This document shows, in pieces, positions 63,279-64,000 of a stretch of DNA of 64,000 bases (the first letter of the stretch is position 1; each line of letters begins with the position of its first letter). The notes under the pieces are model-generated. The model was not told where the DNA came from, did no database searches, and saw nothing but the letters and a program-made list of their open reading frames with translations. Source of the stretch: Candidatus Poribacteria bacterium. Its GTDB lineage: Bacteria > Poribacteria > WGA-4E > JAJDTR01. The translations under genes and the position numbers were made by a program. The stretch spans positions 151,991 through 215,990 of the forward strand of contig JAPPIK010000025.1 of NCBI GenBank assembly GCA_028820655.1, given 5' to 3'.

Positions 63279-63786
63279 TTACTTTATGACGACGAGTCGA
63301 CGTGTTTGATGGAAAGTTGGTACGGGATCCAGGTCTCCGGTTTAAAGGGATTCGGGTAGATCTGCAGCAACAGATCCTGCTCCGGTTTACCGATGCCGTC
63401 AATTCTGCCGGACAGGACCGCTTTTGCAAGGTGTTCAGGAGTCACGCTGAATCTCACGGTATACGATTCAACATTTCCATTGGGACCGACTACGTGCAGT
63501 TCAGTCACGTCTCCAACTTCGACGACGCTACGCCGTGACAAGCCGGCGGTGGCAGCGGCGAAGTAATCGCCTTCCACCGAAGCCGACATCGTACTGGTGT
63601 TCTCAGGCTGCGTACGATCGCGCGGTAGCCCTCAATTCTGCCTTCCTGCTTGCCCTCAGGCAAACCGTTTTGAAGGAATTTCTGTCTTTCTCTTTCTAAT
63701 GCCGTGACTAACATTGTCTTTACCTCCTCCACCGCAGCGTCATTTGACACTATTTCAGAATCTGCATCAGTCGCGTCGTCGAAAAA
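63279..63786 (-). pseudogene. Chimeric fragment: Rpn-type C-terminal segment joined to secreted-protein tail
   Basis: Leftward from 63750 (GTG): SNDAAVEEVKTMLVTALERE then RQKFLQNGLPEGKQEGRIEG is an Rpn/PD-(D/E)XK transposase-like segment. It joins directly to GYRAIVRSLR, the start of the HAF-protein tail (compare GYQVVVRNLRT). One frameshift near 63600 then leads to SASVEGDYFAAATAGLSRR and IYPNPFKPETWIPYQLS. After that about 55 residues of the FlgD-like domain are missing, and the frame that reads HQTRRLVVIK plus TAA (63279) is the normal protein end. It is the remnant of a third HAF-type secreted gene fused to Rpn debris, with at least two lesions. Confidence 0.75.
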
Positions 63787-64000
63787 TCAAAGACTATCAC
63801 TCAACTCCAAGAGACGTGCCTCCGGAAGATTTGTGATTTCAGAAATAAGCGCCAACTCCATTCCCTTGGCGAGCATTGCCTTGGCAGTTTCAATCTTCTC
63901 TTCCATTCTGCCTTGCTGCTTGCCCTCAGTTCTGCCTTCCTGTTTGCCCTCAATTCTGCCTTCCTGCTTGCCCTCACGCAAACCGTTTTGAAAGAATTGC
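63787..64000 (-). CDS. Rpn-family PD-(D/E)XK nuclease/transposase, C-terminal part
   Basis: The frame is open at the right edge; only the last 70 or so residues are in the window, and the N-terminal nuclease domain lies outside. It shows the family tail of Glu/Lys/Gly/Gln repeats (REGKQEGRIEGKQEGRTEG), then a helical end AKAMLAKGMELALISEITNL and PEARLLELSDSL. Rpn proteins promote recombination and are often present in many copies with variable tails. The stop at 63787 is followed, in the same frame, by the chimeric fragment. Confidence 0.75.
   Translation of the reverse strand, partial: QFFQNGLREGKQEGRIEGKQEGRTEGKQQGRMEEKIETAKAMLAKGMELALISEITNLPEARLLELSDSL

Overview
The window looks like a piece of a Candidatus Poribacteria (or closely related) chromosome. 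I infer this from secreted proteins ending in an NPFNPETWIPYQLS-type FlgD-like domain, two phytanoyl-CoA-dioxygenase-like oxygenases, DUF362 proteins, BNR and WD40 propellers, and many short GTAG-palindrome repeats. That assignment rests on remembered family traits, not on a search. I saw no rRNA, tRNA or CRISPR array.

The left part (1-17.4 kb) holds the end of an M20 peptidase and lysA, then a redox lipoprotein operon: a TlpA/ResA thioredoxin, a lipoprotein redoxin with an in-frame UGA at its active site (a probable selenoprotein followed by a SECIS-like hairpin), a Tat-exported DUF362 protein and small lipoproteins. After it come an AlkD-like repair protein, a phytanoyl-CoA dioxygenase, a glutamine cyclotransferase, a D-2-hydroxyacid dehydrogenase and an FKBP isomerase. 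A leftward block encodes a PEGA protein, an orphan ABC permease, an MscS channel, a K+ channel and a TAXI-type binding protein.

The core part (17.7-29.2 kb) is a rightward housekeeping cluster: rpsB (with a long repetitive basic tail), tsf, frr, cdsA, dxr, rseP, a family-4 uracil-DNA glycosylase, priA and an aldolase-like gene. pyrH and uppS, usual members of this cluster, are missing from it. From 29.5 to 46 kb, mostly single genes follow: a small gene with a clear terminator, a Dph6-like ATPase, an S9 peptidase, a sigma-like regulator, an MFS transporter, a 1086-residue BNR protein, a DUF362 / PhyH / NlpC-P60 trio, a mutarotase-like secreted protein and an LDH2-type dehydrogenase. A 1.5-kb repeat-rich gap lies at 39.2-40.8 kb.

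The right part (46.3-64 kb) is accessory. It has two large HAF-repeat secreted proteins (one frameshifted), a divergent promoter pair with a central palindrome, a DUF4268 protein, several unknown proteins, a 14-blade WD40 lipoprotein broken by two frameshifts, an HNH-like protein, IS3 orfA remnants, a 209-bp MITE whose empty site is preserved in a second copy of its host repeat, a methyltransferase stub, and a Rpn/PD-(D/E)XK nuclease gene next to a chimeric fragment. Decay signals are concentrated here, which suggests an old mobile island; systematic indel errors in the assembly are the main alternative.
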